42,846 nt of DNA, from NCBI GenBank assembly GCA_040905705.1, contig JBBDQZ010000022.1, positions 1 through 42,846 of the forward strand, in the 5' to 3' direction. The stretch is from JBBDQZ01 sp040905705 (GTDB lineage Bacteria; Bacteroidota; Rhodothermia; Balneolales; Natronogracilivirgulaceae). Shown here one piece after another: positions 8,262 through 16,947 of the stretch (positions within the stretch are counted from its first letter, which is position 1; each line of letters opens with the position of its first letter). A program made the position numbers and the translations under genes. Below the pieces are notes generated by a model. It saw nothing but the letters and a program-made list of their open reading frames with translations, did not search any database and had not been told where the DNA came from.

Positions 8262-9353
8262 ATGTCTGATAGCGAACGTTTAAAAGCCATCGATCTGGCG
8301 GTAGGCCAAATCGAAAAACAACACGGAAAAGGGACTATAATGCGACTGGGAGACCAGCCCATCGCCAATATCCCATCAATTTCCACCGGATCACTTTCGA
8401 TAGATCATATTCTGGGAGTTGGCGGCATTCCCAGAGGACGCGTTACAGAAATTTACGGCCCGGAATCTAGCGGAAAGACCACGCTTGCATTGCATGTGAT
8501 CGCCGAAGCGCAACGGACCGGTGGTCATGCTGCTATTATTGACGCGGAGCACGCTTTTGACCCCAAGTATGGCAAAGCACTGGGAATCAAGATTGACGAA
8601 CTGCTGATCTCCCAGCCTGATAACGGAGAACAGGCTCTGGAAATAGCCGAAACACTGATTCGCTCGGCAGCTCTGGATGTTGTTGTCATTGACTCGGTGG
8701 CGGCTCTGGTACCCCGTGCTGAGCTGGACGGGGAAATGGGAGATTCACAGGTAGGTTTACAGGCTCGACTGATGTCCCAGGCACTTCGCAAGTTGACGGG
8801 AGTAGTCAACCGAACGCGGACCTCAGTAATTTTTATTAATCAGCTGAGAGAAAAGATCGGGGTGATGTTCGGAAATCCTGAAACGACTACAGGGGGTAAA
8901 GCCCTCAAATTTTATTCCTCTGTCCGAATAGATATTCGCCGCATCGGGGCCATTAAACGGGGTGATGAGGTAGTCGGAAACCGGACTAAAGTGAAAGTAG
9001 TTAAAAACAAGGTGGCTCCTCCATTTAAAACCTGTGAATTCAACATTATGTATGGACATGGGATTTCCCGTATAGCCGAGTTGCTTGATCTTGCTGTACA
9101 ATTTGATATTGTGCAGAAACGGGGAAGTTGGTTCCGTTATGACGGAGAACCGATTGGACAGGGTACCGATTCTGCGATTCAGTTTCTCCAGGAAGACGAC
9201 AAACTGAGTTCTCAAATTGAAAATCTGGTTCGAAGACAATTGATGCCAGAATTTTATTCAGAAAACGGTCAACCTGAAACCGGAGCTCAGGCAGCTCAAC
9301 CAACCACTAAAACAAGTGAAAAAAAACCGGTTGATACCTCGCAAGACGAATAA
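8262..9353 (+). CDS. recA: recombinase RecA
   Basis: DNA strand-exchange ATPase for homologous recombination and SOS signalling, acting as a filament on single-stranded DNA. The 363 residues contain Walker A GPESSGKT (66-73), the following IIDAEHAFDPKYG block, Walker B VVVIDSVAALVPRAE, the L1/L2 DNA-binding region including INQLREKIGVMFGNPET, and GGKALKFYSSVR. The C-terminal tail is polar and acidic, ending in SQDE, as in many RecA proteins that self-regulate through this tail. A near-consensus promoter and a Shine-Dalgarno site precede it. recX follows 72 bases later in the same direction, the classic recA-recX arrangement. Confidence 0.99.
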   Translation: MSDSERLKAIDLAVGQIEKQHGKGTIMRLGDQPIANIPSISTGSLSIDHILGVGGIPRGRVTEIYGPESSGKTTLALHVIAEAQRTGGHAAIIDAEHAFDPKYGKALGIKIDELLISQPDNGEQALEIAETLIRSAALDVVVIDSVAALVPRAELDGEMGDSQVGLQARLMSQALRKLTGVVNRTRTSVIFINQLREKIGVMFGNPETTTGGKALKFYSSVRIDIRRIGAIKRGDEVVGNRTKVKVVKNKVAPPFKTCEFNIMYGHGISRIAELLDLAVQFDIVQKRGSWFRYDGEPIGQGTDSAIQFLQEDDKLSSQIENLVRRQLMPEFYSENGQPETGAQAAQPTTKTSEKKPVDTSQDE

Positions 9354-9425
9354 GGCAAAATTTGAGTACTTGTTTTTTTCTAATCAGTGACAAACATCTT
9401 CTGGTATCCATAATAATACCATGTC

Positions 9426-10100
9426 ATGGATAAATGTGCAGCAGTATTACCCGGCCTCTGCACAGATATTGTTAATCAAAAAAAACGCAGTGGCCGGGTT
9501 TCTGTATACATCGATGGAGTGTATTTTGATGGTTTTTCCCGGGAAGTAATCCATAAAAACCATATTCAGAAAGGAGATACCATCACTGCCGATCTCTATA
9601 AACAGCTTGTGCACGATGAATATCATTTCAAGCTGCGTGAACAGATCTTCAGATGGCTTTCCTTCCGGGATCACAGCGTAGGTGAGATTACCTCCAAAAG
9701 CCTGGCCAAAGGGTATTCCAAAGAGGTGATTGATCACTGTATAAATTATTTTCTAGATAAAGGGCTATTGGATGACGCTGCTTTTGCCCGGCAGTTTGCA
9801 GCATCTAAAGCAGCAGCGAGTTGCTGGGGACCCCTAAAAATCCGGGCTGCTTTATCACAAAAAGGAATAAAAAAACACTATATTGATGCGGAACTGAATG
9901 ATTTGTTTCCAAACAACAGCTCTTTCAATGATCTTCTGGCAGCTGCCAGGGGAATAAAAAATCGCCTGATGAGAACGGATCCCGGGTCAAAAAGAAAAAA
10001 AAAGCTGGCAAACTTTCTTGTACGGAGAGGATTTAGCGGCCACCTCGTTCTTGAACATATCGAAGGTGTTTTAAATAATTTGGAGAATGAAGAAACTTAA
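9426..10100 (+). CDS. recX: regulatory protein RecX
   Basis: Modulator that binds RecA filaments and usually inhibits them. The protein is 224 residues and built of tandem three-helix modules. Recognisable family features are LREQIFRWLSFRDHSVGEI (about 71-89), the block YFLDKGLLDDAAFARQFAASK (about 108-128), where the family has 'Gly-hydrophobic-hydrophobic-Asp-Asp..(Y/F)A', and WGPLKIRAALSQKGI (134-148). The N-terminal 40 residues look like a short beta region, as in other long RecX proteins. The position directly after recA is decisive support. Its 3' end overlaps the next gene by 14 bases. Confidence 0.92.
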   Translation: MDKCAAVLPGLCTDIVNQKKRSGRVSVYIDGVYFDGFSREVIHKNHIQKGDTITADLYKQLVHDEYHFKLREQIFRWLSFRDHSVGEITSKSLAKGYSKEVIDHCINYFLDKGLLDDAAFARQFAASKAAASCWGPLKIRAALSQKGIKKHYIDAELNDLFPNNSSFNDLLAAARGIKNRLMRTDPGSKRKKKLANFLVRRGFSGHLVLEHIEGVLNNLENEET

Positions 10101-11157
10101 TACGGAAACTTTTATACGTTTCATCATCAGCCTAACGGCAATAGTGCTGTTTCTATTAATTCTGTACCGTTTCTTCACGCTCGTATTATATGCCCTTATT
10201 GCGCTGGTTATTACCTATATACTTGATCCTTTTGTAAACCGGATGCAATCTGTAGGTATGCACCGTACCCTGGCAATCAGTCTCGTCATAGCTTCGCTAA
10301 TATTGATTTTTATCTGGCTTTCAAGTTCCGTACTTCCGGCAATAGCCAATCAGGTCATCGCTCTTGGCCAACAACTCAATATGGATGCAATACTCTCTGT
10401 ATCCACGCAAATCGAGGAACACATCCTTGAACAGTTTCCATTTCTGCCGGAAGGCTTTCTGAGGGACAACGTCCCCAATGCTGTTGGTTTTTTGTTTCAA
10501 ACAGATGACTTTTCCCATACAATCAACAATGTCCTTGGAATTTTCGCTAACATCTTCTGGGCATTTCTGGTGATTCCGTTCGCTACCTTCTTTATCCTCA
10601 AAGACGGTGCACAGCTGAGACGAAATATACTTCAGCTTGTTCCGAATAAATACTTTGAAACCGTGCTTACCGGGATAGAAAAGGTTGAAAAACGTCTTGT
10701 GACCTATTTTAAAAGTGTCGGACTTCAGAGTATTATCATAGCTACTACAGCTACCATCACACTCAGTATTGCCGGGTTAAACAACGCTTCGTCAGTAGGC
10801 ATTGTGGTCGGAATCGCAAATATTATTCCCTATTTTGGACCTGTTATTGGATATATCCTGGCCATTCTTGTCTCCATTCTTGAAACAGGTGATTTTTCAC
10901 TGGTCATTTTTGTCATTCTGGCGATCGCCGGAACACAGTTAATTGACATTATTTTTCTCCAACCGATACTTTTTTCAAGATCGGCCAATCTTCATCCGCT
11001 GGTAGTTCTGTTTGTTGTTATGATTGGCGCCGAACTGGCCGGTGTTTTTGGAATGCTTGTTGCGGTTCCGCTGACCGCAGTCATTGTGATTACTATCGAA
11101 CAGATCCGATGGAGTCTGGATAATTATAATGTATTCCGACTACTTGAGCATCATTAG
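10087..11157 (+). CDS. AI-2E family transporter (PerM/YdiK-like permease)
   Basis: Integral membrane protein of 356 residues in the AI-2 exporter/PerM family, whose characterised members export autoinducer-2 or work in Na+/H+ exchange; the substrate here is unknown. The family pattern is present: two hydrophobic stretches near the N-terminus (about 8-45 and 62-82), an amphipathic soluble region (about 85-150), then six more membrane spans with VGIANIIPYFGPVIGYI, the LIDIIFLQPILFSRS motif and NLHPLVVLFVVMIGAELAGVFGML near the end. It overlaps the end of recX by 14 bases, so coupled translation is likely even though the functions differ. Confidence 0.92.
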   Translation: MKKLNTETFIRFIISLTAIVLFLLILYRFFTLVLYALIALVITYILDPFVNRMQSVGMHRTLAISLVIASLILIFIWLSSSVLPAIANQVIALGQQLNMDAILSVSTQIEEHILEQFPFLPEGFLRDNVPNAVGFLFQTDDFSHTINNVLGIFANIFWAFLVIPFATFFILKDGAQLRRNILQLVPNKYFETVLTGIEKVEKRLVTYFKSVGLQSIIIATTATITLSIAGLNNASSVGIVVGIANIIPYFGPVIGYILAILVSILETGDFSLVIFVILAIAGTQLIDIIFLQPILFSRSANLHPLVVLFVVMIGAELAGVFGMLVAVPLTAVIVITIEQIRWSLDNYNVFRLLEHH

Positions 11158-11184
11158 TATCCCACAAAATCATCACATGTACTA

Positions 11185-12108
11185 ATGCCACATCTTCATC
11201 CGCTTCCACCCAAAGGAACCATTGGAATCATGGCCCCTTCATCACCGGTTGAAGAGGACAAGCTTCAAAACGGAATTCGTTATTTTGAAAAAATGGGTTA
11301 TAAGACAATCACTAAATCCAGCTGTTTTGCGCGTGACCATTATCTGGCAGGAAGTGCAGAACAGAGGGCATCCGATTTAATGGAGTTGGTCCACAGTCCT
11401 GAAGTAGATGCCATCTTCTTTGCCAGAGGAGGGTTTGGATCTGCCGCCATGTTGCCACTGCTTGATTATCCGTCGATCCGAAAATCCCGAAAATTAATGG
11501 TCGGTTACAGTGATATCACTGCTTTACAATGGGGTATTTATGCAAAAACCGGCCTTCCGTCCCTGTCTGCAGGTATGCCCGCAACTGATTTTAATACCTC
11601 TCCGGTACATCCCCAATTTGAAAAATCGTTCTGGAATTTCATGGAAACCGGGAAAATCGATTTCCATCTGAATGTACCCTGTAATAAACAATCGGGTACG
11701 ATCCGGGGAAAGGCTCTTCCCGGGACTCTTTCTGTTGCCACCAAATTATCTGGATCACCTTATTTCCCTGCCCTTGATCGTACTATCCTTATCTTTGAAG
11801 ATGTTGGAGAACCACGGCACAAAATCGAAGGTTATCTATGGCAGGCAAGACTCTCGGGTTGGTTCGATCGTTGTAATGCCGTTATACTCGGTGATTTCTC
11901 GAAGCCGGAAAAAGAAACTTTCCCGGATAGTCCACCGCTTGAGGAAATCTTTGCACGTGTGTTCCATGGCTTTGATCTGCCTGTCATTACCGGTGTTCCA
12001 TACGGTCATATAGATCACAAAATTCCTTTTCCCGTAGGTGTCGAAATATCGCTATCTTTTGGGCTGACTATCCAAATATCCAGCATCGACACCCTTTTTG
12101 ATTCTTGA
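11185..12108 (+). CDS. LD-carboxypeptidase (LdcA/MccF family, S66)
   Basis: Serine peptidase of family S66. Family members remove the terminal D-alanine from recycled muropeptides (LdcA) or cleave microcin C-like compounds (MccF). The 307 residues show the expected order: APSSP near the N-terminus, FFARGGFGSAAMLPLLD (78-94), the nucleophile motif GYSDIT with S109, E205 in IFEDVGEP, and H275 in VPYGHIDHK, a complete Ser-Glu-His triad. No signal peptide is visible, consistent with cytoplasmic muropeptide recycling. Nearby mre and mrd wall-synthesis genes favour the peptidoglycan role over microcin immunity. Its stop overlaps the purN start as TTGA. Confidence 0.92.
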   Translation: MPHLHPLPPKGTIGIMAPSSPVEEDKLQNGIRYFEKMGYKTITKSSCFARDHYLAGSAEQRASDLMELVHSPEVDAIFFARGGFGSAAMLPLLDYPSIRKSRKLMVGYSDITALQWGIYAKTGLPSLSAGMPATDFNTSPVHPQFEKSFWNFMETGKIDFHLNVPCNKQSGTIRGKALPGTLSVATKLSGSPYFPALDRTILIFEDVGEPRHKIEGYLWQARLSGWFDRCNAVILGDFSKPEKETFPDSPPLEEIFARVFHGFDLPVITGVPYGHIDHKIPFPVGVEISLSFGLTIQISSIDTLFDS

Positions 12109-12722
12109 GAACACAACGAATTACTGTATTTGCTTCCGGTAACGGGTCCAATTTCAAAGCGTTGCATAAAGCTACGTTGTCGCATGATTTCCCCGCACTA
12201 ATCACGGCGCTTGTCTGCGACAACGCGAAAGCGGGTGCTCTCGCATATGCCCGCTCATGTGAAATACGCCATTATCTGATTCGAAGAACCGAATTTCCTA
12301 ATTCAAAATCCTATGTCGACCGGCTCGAAAATATCCTTGGCAATGAAGCCCCCGACCTGATTGTCCTCGCCGGATATCTTAAGAAGATACCAAGCCGTAT
12401 AGTGAAAAAGTATCCCCGACAAATCATCAATATTCATCCAGCTCTTCTCCCAAAATACGGAGGCAAGGGATACTACGGGATGCGTGTTCACCAGGCGGTC
12501 ATCGAAAACGGTGAAAAGGAATCTGGATGCACCATACACTTTGTCACAAACATTTATGACGACGGGCCGGTGATAGCGCAAAAAAAAGTACCGGTATATC
12601 CAGACGACACTCCCGAATCGTTGGCTAAAAAAATTCAAACGGTGGAACATTTACTATATCCCGAAGTAATATACAATCTTTTAAAAAACCAACTGCCTGA
12701 TTGGCCCCAACCGACTGATTAG
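12105..12722 (+). CDS. purN: phosphoribosylglycinamide formyltransferase
   Basis: Third step of purine synthesis: formyl transfer from 10-formyl-tetrahydrofolate to GAR. The 205-residue protein has the phosphate loop SGNGSNFKAL (11-20), the folate-site block INIHPALLPKYGGKGYYG with N109 and H111, and D152 in YDDGPVI, matching the Asn-His-Asp catalytic set of E. coli PurN. The start is TTG at 12105, overlapping the preceding stop. The family N-terminus (strand then SGNGSN) begins about ten residues in, so little can be missing. It lies 36 bases before purH, so the two purine genes form a pair inside a longer co-oriented run. Confidence 0.96.
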   Translation: MRTQRITVFASGNGSNFKALHKATLSHDFPALITALVCDNAKAGALAYARSCEIRHYLIRRTEFPNSKSYVDRLENILGNEAPDLIVLAGYLKKIPSRIVKKYPRQIINIHPALLPKYGGKGYYGMRVHQAVIENGEKESGCTIHFVTNIYDDGPVIAQKKVPVYPDDTPESLAKKIQTVEHLLYPEVIYNLLKNQLPDWPQPTD

Positions 12723-12758
12723 AACAGTAATTATATAAATAACACTCCTATTAAAACG

Positions 12759-14417
12759 ATGCTTGATCAGATCTATCATCTTCCAAACATATCCGTTCGC
12801 AGAGCTTTAATATCCGTTTCGAACAAAACTGGAATCATAGAACTGGCACAATCGCTCCATCAAAGGAAAGTCGAAATTATATCGACTGGAGGTACGGCAA
12901 AAGTACTCCGGAATGCCGGTATTCCGGTAACAGATGTTTCGGAAATAACCCGTTTCCCGGAATGTCTTGATGGCAGAGTCAAGACATTGCACCCGATGAT
13001 ACATGGAGCTTTATTAGCCCGTCCAGCTCTTAAGGAGCATGCGGATACACTCTCCAATCTTGGTATAGAACCGATACAACTTGTGGTTGTGAATCTGTAC
13101 CCGTTTGAAGAGGCTGTATTGTCCCGTCCTGACGACCTGGAACATGCCGTTGAAAACATTGATATCGGTGGCCCCACCATGGTACGAGCTGCTGCAAAAA
13201 ATTTTGAAAATGTCTGCATACTCACGTCTCCCGACCAGTACTCCCCTTTTCTTACAGAGCTTGAGAAAACGAATAATGCTATCCGTGCTGTTATACGAGC
13301 TCAATGGGCACTGATCGCTTTTCGACACACAGCATCATACGATCGTTATATATCCGAATATCTCGAAAATAAAGCTCTAAAGGATCATTCAATTACAGAC
13401 ACCGGCCGTATTGGTACCGATCGGGGTTATTCCGGATTCGAACCACAGATTACCGGAAATGATACGCAACCTTCCGTCACTTCAGAATCATTGTCATTGC
13501 GGACAACGTTGTTTCAATCACTTCGATACGGTGAAAACCCTCATCAGCAAGCCGCCGTATATGGAGATCCATCGGTATTTATCGATTGTTTTCACGGTAA
13601 AGCAATGAGTTATAACAATTATCTGGATGCTGATGCGGCATTGCAGCTTGCCATTGATTTTCAAGATACGGACAAAGCATTATGTTCCATTTTCAAACAT
13701 ACGGTTCCTTGCGGCGTCGCTTTGGCCGAATCCACCGAAAAAGCATGGCAAAAAGCACTTAATACCGATACCGTCTCACCATTTGGTGGCATTATCCTGT
13801 TTAACCGATCCGTTGATTTACAAACTGCCCGGGCTGTCGACGACATTTTCAGCGAGATGATACTGGCTCCGGGTTTCGATCGGGATGCATTGAAGCTGTT
13901 GAAAAAAAAATCAAGCCGCCGGTTAATCAAGGTCAAAAAATTACCGGATCAGGAGATTTCTCAAATACGCTCAATACTTGGTGGTTATCTGAGTCAACAA
14001 CCCGATAAAGGTTTTTCAAAGGAAACTCGTAAAATTGTTACAAAAATCCAGCCGGATGCCGATCAGTTACGGTCGCTTGAATTTGCCTGGAAAATAGCAA
14101 AACATGTAAAATCAAACGCCATTGTCTATGTAAAAGGCGAGCAAACCATCGGAATAGGAACAGGTCAACCCAACCGGGTGGATTCATCCCGTATCGCCGT
14201 TCAAAAAGCGCATCAATTCGGACATTCAACTGATGGGTCGGTTGTGGCATCCGATGCTTTCTTCCCATTTCCTGACGGTATTGAAGAAGCTGCCCGTTCC
14301 GGGGCTATAGCAGTGATCCAGCCAGGTGGAAGTGTCCGGGATGACGAGGTAGTGAATACAGCTGACAGATTTGGAATGGCCATGATATTCACCGGAACCC
14401 GTCATTTCCGCCATTAA
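12759..14417 (+). CDS. purH: bifunctional AICAR transformylase/IMP cyclohydrolase
   Basis: Carries out the last two steps of IMP synthesis. Residues about 12-205 form the IMP cyclohydrolase (MGS-like) domain, with ISTGGTAKVL (41-50), the DGRVKTLHP motif (71-79) and NIDIGGPTMVRAAAKN (133-148). The AICAR transformylase part starts near SLRYGENPHQ (254-263), with SYNNYLDADAAL and the catalytic K313-H314 in KHTVPCGVA; the residue after KHT is Val where many bacteria have Asn. At 552 residues it is somewhat long. The excess appears as a polar linker of about 30 residues (roughly 211-245) between the two domains. It is followed by mreB, an order I recall from Bacteroidota genomes. Confidence 0.98.
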   Translation: MLDQIYHLPNISVRRALISVSNKTGIIELAQSLHQRKVEIISTGGTAKVLRNAGIPVTDVSEITRFPECLDGRVKTLHPMIHGALLARPALKEHADTLSNLGIEPIQLVVVNLYPFEEAVLSRPDDLEHAVENIDIGGPTMVRAAAKNFENVCILTSPDQYSPFLTELEKTNNAIRAVIRAQWALIAFRHTASYDRYISEYLENKALKDHSITDTGRIGTDRGYSGFEPQITGNDTQPSVTSESLSLRTTLFQSLRYGENPHQQAAVYGDPSVFIDCFHGKAMSYNNYLDADAALQLAIDFQDTDKALCSIFKHTVPCGVALAESTEKAWQKALNTDTVSPFGGIILFNRSVDLQTARAVDDIFSEMILAPGFDRDALKLLKKKSSRRLIKVKKLPDQEISQIRSILGGYLSQQPDKGFSKETRKIVTKIQPDADQLRSLEFAWKIAKHVKSNAIVYVKGEQTIGIGTGQPNRVDSSRIAVQKAHQFGHSTDGSVVASDAFFPFPDGIEEAARSGAIAVIQPGGSVRDDEVVNTADRFGMAMIFTGTRHFRH

Positions 14418-14492
14418 TGGATTATCATCAAAAACGAATACAAAAATTTAATTTTTTATACAATGGAATTCGCTTTATGCATTGCATTATTG

Positions 14493-14500
14493 TAAATTTG
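14493..14500 (+). promoter_or_regulatory. candidate TAnnTTTG promoter box upstream of mreB
   Basis: TAAATTTG matches exactly the -7 consensus TAnnTTTG of Bacteroidota housekeeping sigma factors. It lies about 45 bases before the first possible mreB start. No clear -33 TTTG partner is visible at the preferred spacing. It would give the mre-mrd genes their own promoter separate from purH. Confidence 0.4.
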
Positions 14501-14544
14501 TGGGTTATGAAAAATATTCCCCTCATTGTTAATTATGAATCCTT

Positions 14545-15612
14545 ATGCTGCAGTCCGAGGTAAAGCAAAACATGTCTTCCCATCGTCAAAATAATGCCAA
14601 AGGTGGTATGTTTGATTGGTTATATACCGATATTGCCATCGATCTTGGTACGGCTAATACACTGATACATGCTCGTAACCAGGGTATTGTGCTCAATGAA
14701 CCATCTATAGTCGCCCTTAATCTGGAAAACCAGGCCGTAGCAATCGGGCATGAAGCACAATTAATGCATGAAAAAACACATCAAAAAATCCGGACTGTAC
14801 GTCCATTGCGTGACGGGGTCATCGCCGATTTTGAAGTTGCGGAGCATATGATTCGAGGCATGATCAAAAAGGTGAAGGTCCGCTGGTATTCCACCACACG
14901 AAAAATGGTGGTATGTGTTCCAAGCGGAATCACTGAAGTGGAAAAACGGGCGGTTCGTGACAGTGCGGAACACGCCGGTGCCAAAGAGGTCTATCTTGTG
15001 GAAGAACCCATGGCGGCAGCTATCGGTATCGGCCTGGATGTCCACGAGCCTATAGGAAATATGGTGGTTGATATTGGGGGTGGAACCACTGAAATTGCTG
15101 TTATCGCGCTTTCCGGTGTAGTTTATTCGCAATCTGTTCGTCTGGGCGGTGACGAGTTGAACGAAGACATTGTTAATTTTTTCCGACGAAATCATAATCT
15201 TCTGATCGGTGAACGAACTTCCGAGCAGGTTAAGTGCTTGCTTGGATCCGCTTCACCTCTTGATGAAGAACTTGAACTTACTACCAAGGGCCGGGATCTT
15301 GTCAACGGCGTGCCTCGTACCCGAACTGTCAATTCCCGGGATATACGAGAGGCCATTTCCGAATCCGTTAATACCATAGTAGAATCGGTTACCAAATCAC
15401 TGGAACAAACTCCTCCAGAACTTTCAGCAGATATTCTGGATCGTGGAATTTTTCTAACCGGTGGGGGTGCACTTCTTAAGAATTTAGATAAATTGATTAT
15501 GGAGACAACAGATCTGCCGGTTCATATCGCCGAGGATCCACTTACAGCCGTAGTCCGGGGTACCGGTAAAGTACTTGAAGACCTTGATTACTACCGGGCT
15601 CTTTTAACCTGA
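14545..15612 (+). CDS. mreB: rod shape-determining protein MreB
   Basis: Bacterial actin that polymerises under the inner membrane and positions the elongation machinery. The nucleotide-binding phosphate 1 loop is DIAIDLGTANTLI (29-41), phosphate 2 is VVDIGGGTTEIAVI, and the adenosine motif is ILDRGIFLTGGGALLKNLD near the C-terminus. The length is 355 residues from the ATG at 14545. In-frame ATGs at 14572 and 14608 would give 346 or 334 residues, and the last one starts right at the conserved domain; none has a convincing ribosome binding site, so the start is open. It heads mreB-mreC-mreD-mrdA-rodA, all in one direction with small gaps. Confidence 0.98.
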   Translation: MLQSEVKQNMSSHRQNNAKGGMFDWLYTDIAIDLGTANTLIHARNQGIVLNEPSIVALNLENQAVAIGHEAQLMHEKTHQKIRTVRPLRDGVIADFEVAEHMIRGMIKKVKVRWYSTTRKMVVCVPSGITEVEKRAVRDSAEHAGAKEVYLVEEPMAAAIGIGLDVHEPIGNMVVDIGGGTTEIAVIALSGVVYSQSVRLGGDELNEDIVNFFRRNHNLLIGERTSEQVKCLLGSASPLDEELELTTKGRDLVNGVPRTRTVNSRDIREAISESVNTIVESVTKSLEQTPPELSADILDRGIFLTGGGALLKNLDKLIMETTDLPVHIAEDPLTAVVRGTGKVLEDLDYYRALLT

Positions 15613-15627
15613 CAGCATGACGTGTGA

Positions 15628-16470
15628 ATGCAATTATCACTTCGAAAGACGGAAGACATCCGGGATCATGTACTGACCGTTGTTATCATCCTACTGGCAT
15701 TCATGCTCATGGTTCTACGCCATGAGGGAGGTTTGCAATCGGTACGAAAAGCATCGATAGTAGTTATCAGTTATCTTGAACAACCGCTTTCCCAGATTCG
15801 TGTTTACCGAACCGCGCTGCAAACCAACGAACAACTGGGCCAGCAAAACATCCTGTTACAGGATGAATTGAGCCGTCTTCGATCTGTACGTGAAGAGAAC
15901 AGGGCGTTAAGAGAACTAATGGCTCTTCGTGATACCCTTGATCACGATCTGATCCCTGTCAAAATCGTTGCCAAAAATCTGACGGGCATCAACAATACAT
16001 TAACCATCAACAGAGGCAGTGATCACGGTGTTAAACCGGGAATGGCTCTGGTCAATTACGAAGGGTTAATCGGCCAGGTTATTATTACCTCTTCAGGTTA
16101 TGCGCAGGTTATGCCGTTATTCAATGCCTTGTTTCGATCAAGTGCGCGTATTCAGGGAAGCCGTGCGTACGGTATTGTATCCTGGGGTACCGATCAGTCA
16201 AATGAGTTGATGATGAGTTATGTTCCAGAGACAATTGACGTTCCCATCGGTTCCGTTGTTGAAACTTCAGGATTCAGCAACCAGTTTCCACCCCACATAC
16301 CTATTGGCGAAGTGATCAGAACCCGTACTGAGACGGGAAGAGATACACAGCAAATCTTTATCCGTCCCTTTGTCTCGCTGTATCAAATTGCTGAAGCCTT
16401 TATCGTACTCTACGAACCAGCAGCAGAAGTCGATGAGCTTTTGTTGCAATATGACAGCCTATTTCAATGA
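15628..16470 (+). CDS. mreC: rod shape-determining protein MreC
   Basis: Bitopic periplasmic scaffold of the elongasome that links MreB to PBP2. The 280-residue protein has one membrane helix (about 14-31), a predicted coiled coil (about 62-100, rich in Glu, Leu, Arg and Gln), and the two-barrel MreC domain beginning with the family pattern NTLTINRGSDHGVKPGMALV (about 122-141) and GLIGQVI. It starts 15 bases after mreB, and its stop overlaps the mreD start as ATGA. Confidence 0.96.
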   Translation: MQLSLRKTEDIRDHVLTVVIILLAFMLMVLRHEGGLQSVRKASIVVISYLEQPLSQIRVYRTALQTNEQLGQQNILLQDELSRLRSVREENRALRELMALRDTLDHDLIPVKIVAKNLTGINNTLTINRGSDHGVKPGMALVNYEGLIGQVIITSSGYAQVMPLFNALFRSSARIQGSRAYGIVSWGTDQSNELMMSYVPETIDVPIGSVVETSGFSNQFPPHIPIGEVIRTRTETGRDTQQIFIRPFVSLYQIAEAFIVLYEPAAEVDELLLQYDSLFQ

Positions 16471-16937
16471 AGTCCGTATTTATACGATTCAGCCTGATTG
16501 GGCTGGTTGCCGTTTTATTGCAGATTTTAATATTCAGACACTTGGGTTTCGGTGTCATGGAACCCGACTTTGTATTGCTCATTCTCATATGGGTCATTGC
16601 CACACAAAACCGAACCCGATCCCTGCTATTTGCAGCTTATTCCGGTTTATTGATCGACTTGTTTCTTGATTTGTGGGGATTGCACATGCTATCCAAAACC
16701 CTTACCACGTTTATAGTTTATCCATTCATTCCAAAAGAAGAGGATTCCCGGTTATTCTTAACACAAATTATGGTGCTGATTTTTGTGATTGCATTAGTTC
16801 ACAACCTGTTATTTTTAATTTTCGCTTTTTTTGCACAAATTTATCATGCGGAACTTATTTTTTTTCAGATATTATTCGGAAGCAGTTTACTGACAGCTAT
16901 TATCGGAAGTATCATTTATCTTTTCAAAGACAATTAG
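16467..16937 (+). CDS. mreD: rod shape-determining protein MreD
   Basis: Small polytopic elongasome protein of 156 residues, almost entirely hydrophobic with about five membrane spans. Sequence conservation in MreD is low; the call rests on size, topology, the early 'F..LGF...PDFVLL' pattern (about 24-38) and the position between mreC and the PBP2 gene. The start overlaps mreC by four bases and the next gene follows after 10 bases. Confidence 0.9.
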   Translation: MKSVFIRFSLIGLVAVLLQILIFRHLGFGVMEPDFVLLILIWVIATQNRTRSLLFAAYSGLLIDLFLDLWGLHMLSKTLTTFIVYPFIPKEEDSRLFLTQIMVLIFVIALVHNLLFLIFAFFAQIYHAELIFFQILFGSSLLTAIIGSIIYLFKDN

Positions 16938-16947
16938 CGACGTAACC

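Noticed and set aside
9354..9425. Terminator between recA and recX
   Set aside because: A T-run follows AGTACT, but that palindrome has no room for a loop and no stable stem is present.
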